64,000 nt of DNA, taken from positions 2,203,501 to 2,267,500 of the forward strand of contig NZ_CP083951.1 of assembly GCF_006440675.2 (NCBI RefSeq), in the 5' to 3' direction. The notes beneath the pieces were generated by a model. The model made no database searches. It saw nothing but the letters and a program-made list of their open reading frames with translations, and was not told where the DNA came from. A program made the position numbers and the translations under genes. This DNA is from Mesorhizobium sp. B2-8-5. Its GTDB lineage: Bacteria > Pseudomonadota > Alphaproteobacteria > Rhizobiales > Rhizobiaceae. Positions 63,610 to 64,000 of this stretch are shown here, piece by piece. Every line of letters begins with the position of its first letter. Position 1 is the stretch's first letter.

Positions 63610-64000
63610 ATGACGCCGCTGGTCCTGATCTCTTCGAAGGACCCGGATTTCTTTCTGGTTTTCGGGCACATCCTTTCAGTCGCCGGCTTCGAAACCCGCC
63701 TCATCACGGCAGACAAGGAGATTGCGCCTGCCATCGTGGCCGAAACGCCGCTTGCCGTTATCCTGGACTGTCATCCGGGCGACCGCGCAATCGCCAAGCA
63801 ATGCCTGTCGCTGAAGTCGTCCGAAGCGACAAGAGCAACGCCTCTTGCAGGTCTCGTCGCGCCTCGTTCCGGCAAACTGCACCTGGACCTTATCAAGGCT
63901 GGCGTCGACGAGATATTTTCGCGGCCGTTTGCGCCCGAGCAGCTTCTGACCTGGCTGCATGGCAAAGCAGGTGTCGCGAAGCTTTCGCGCGAAACCAAGA
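63610..64000 (+). CDS. Receiver-domain-like protein, runs off the window
   Basis: The first 130 residues of a response-regulator-like protein. MTPLVLISSKDPDFFLVFGH opens it, VILDCHPGD holds the likely phospho-acceptor aspartate, and IFSRPFAPEQLL stands where the invariant lysine of KPF is expected, so that residue is arginine. The receiver is therefore degenerate and may act without phosphorylation. The gene continues beyond base 64000, so an output domain cannot be excluded. It lies 107 bases after luxI. Confidence 0.6.
   Translation, partial: MTPLVLISSKDPDFFLVFGHILSVAGFETRLITADKEIAPAIVAETPLAVILDCHPGDRAIAKQCLSLKSSEATRATPLAGLVAPRSGKLHLDLIKAGVDEIFSRPFAPEQLLTWLHGKAGVAKLSRETK

Overview
The window reads as accessory chromosome of a Rhizobiales bacterium, most like Mesorhizobium. 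The basis is the high G+C coding style, the transfer genes typical of rhizobial symbiosis-island-type integrative and conjugative elements (ICEs), a phasin, a DUF1127 protein, a TctABC carrier and a LuxI/LuxR pair. No rRNA, tRNA or CRISPR array was seen.

Layout. (1) 0-6.4 kb is patchy chromosome: a DUF1127 protein, an internally deleted tyrosine recombinase, a frameshifted TadG-like gene, a phasin, two small unknown proteins and a CYTH-CHAD protein. (2) 6.7-29.2 kb is a metabolic block: a GlxA-type regulator with an FAD oxidase, a winged-helix/TPR regulator, a class II aldolase, a RidA remnant with an amino-acid oxidase, TctDE with divergent TctCBA, and a GntR-controlled sugar-type ABC transporter with a zinc dehydrogenase. 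It ends with DUF1857, NmrA and LysR genes. Two direct copies of a 201-base non-coding repeat bracket 9.4-29.5 kb. (3) 30.3-32.0 kb is an AbiE-type toxin-antitoxin pair with two operator-like palindromes.

(4) 32.4-51.9 kb is a degraded ICE. It keeps the toprim/DUF3991, DUF1419, DUF3085 and DUF736 genes, a two-frame fseA-like excision activator, an rdfS-like excisionase, the replication initiator, DUF2840, traF, a lytic transglycosylase, a relaxase, traG and a CopG protein. It lacks an intact methylase/helicase, a parA, an integrase and all trb mating-pore genes. Between 35.7 and 42.3 kb it carries cargo: a methylase fused to a foreign HEAT-like tail, an XRE regulator, a HEPN-type protein, a MAPEG protein and a DUF4336 protein. 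This cargo is bracketed on its right part by two copies of DUF736. A hipB/truncated-hipA module with four evenly spaced palindromes sits between the relaxase and traG.

(5) 52.0-64.0 kb holds an EhuB-like binding protein without a transporter, a broken ligD, and an amino-acid enzyme cluster. That cluster has an Lrp regulator, a homodimeric AceE-like E1 enzyme, a threonine-kinase-like GHMP kinase, two fold-II PLP enzymes and an XRE regulator. LuxR, LuxI and a degenerate receiver protein follow. The best candidates for follow-up are the +1 frameshift-fused fseA, the methylase-HEAT chimera, the 27-base-period hip operator array, and the kinase/PLP/E1 cluster next to quorum-sensing genes.
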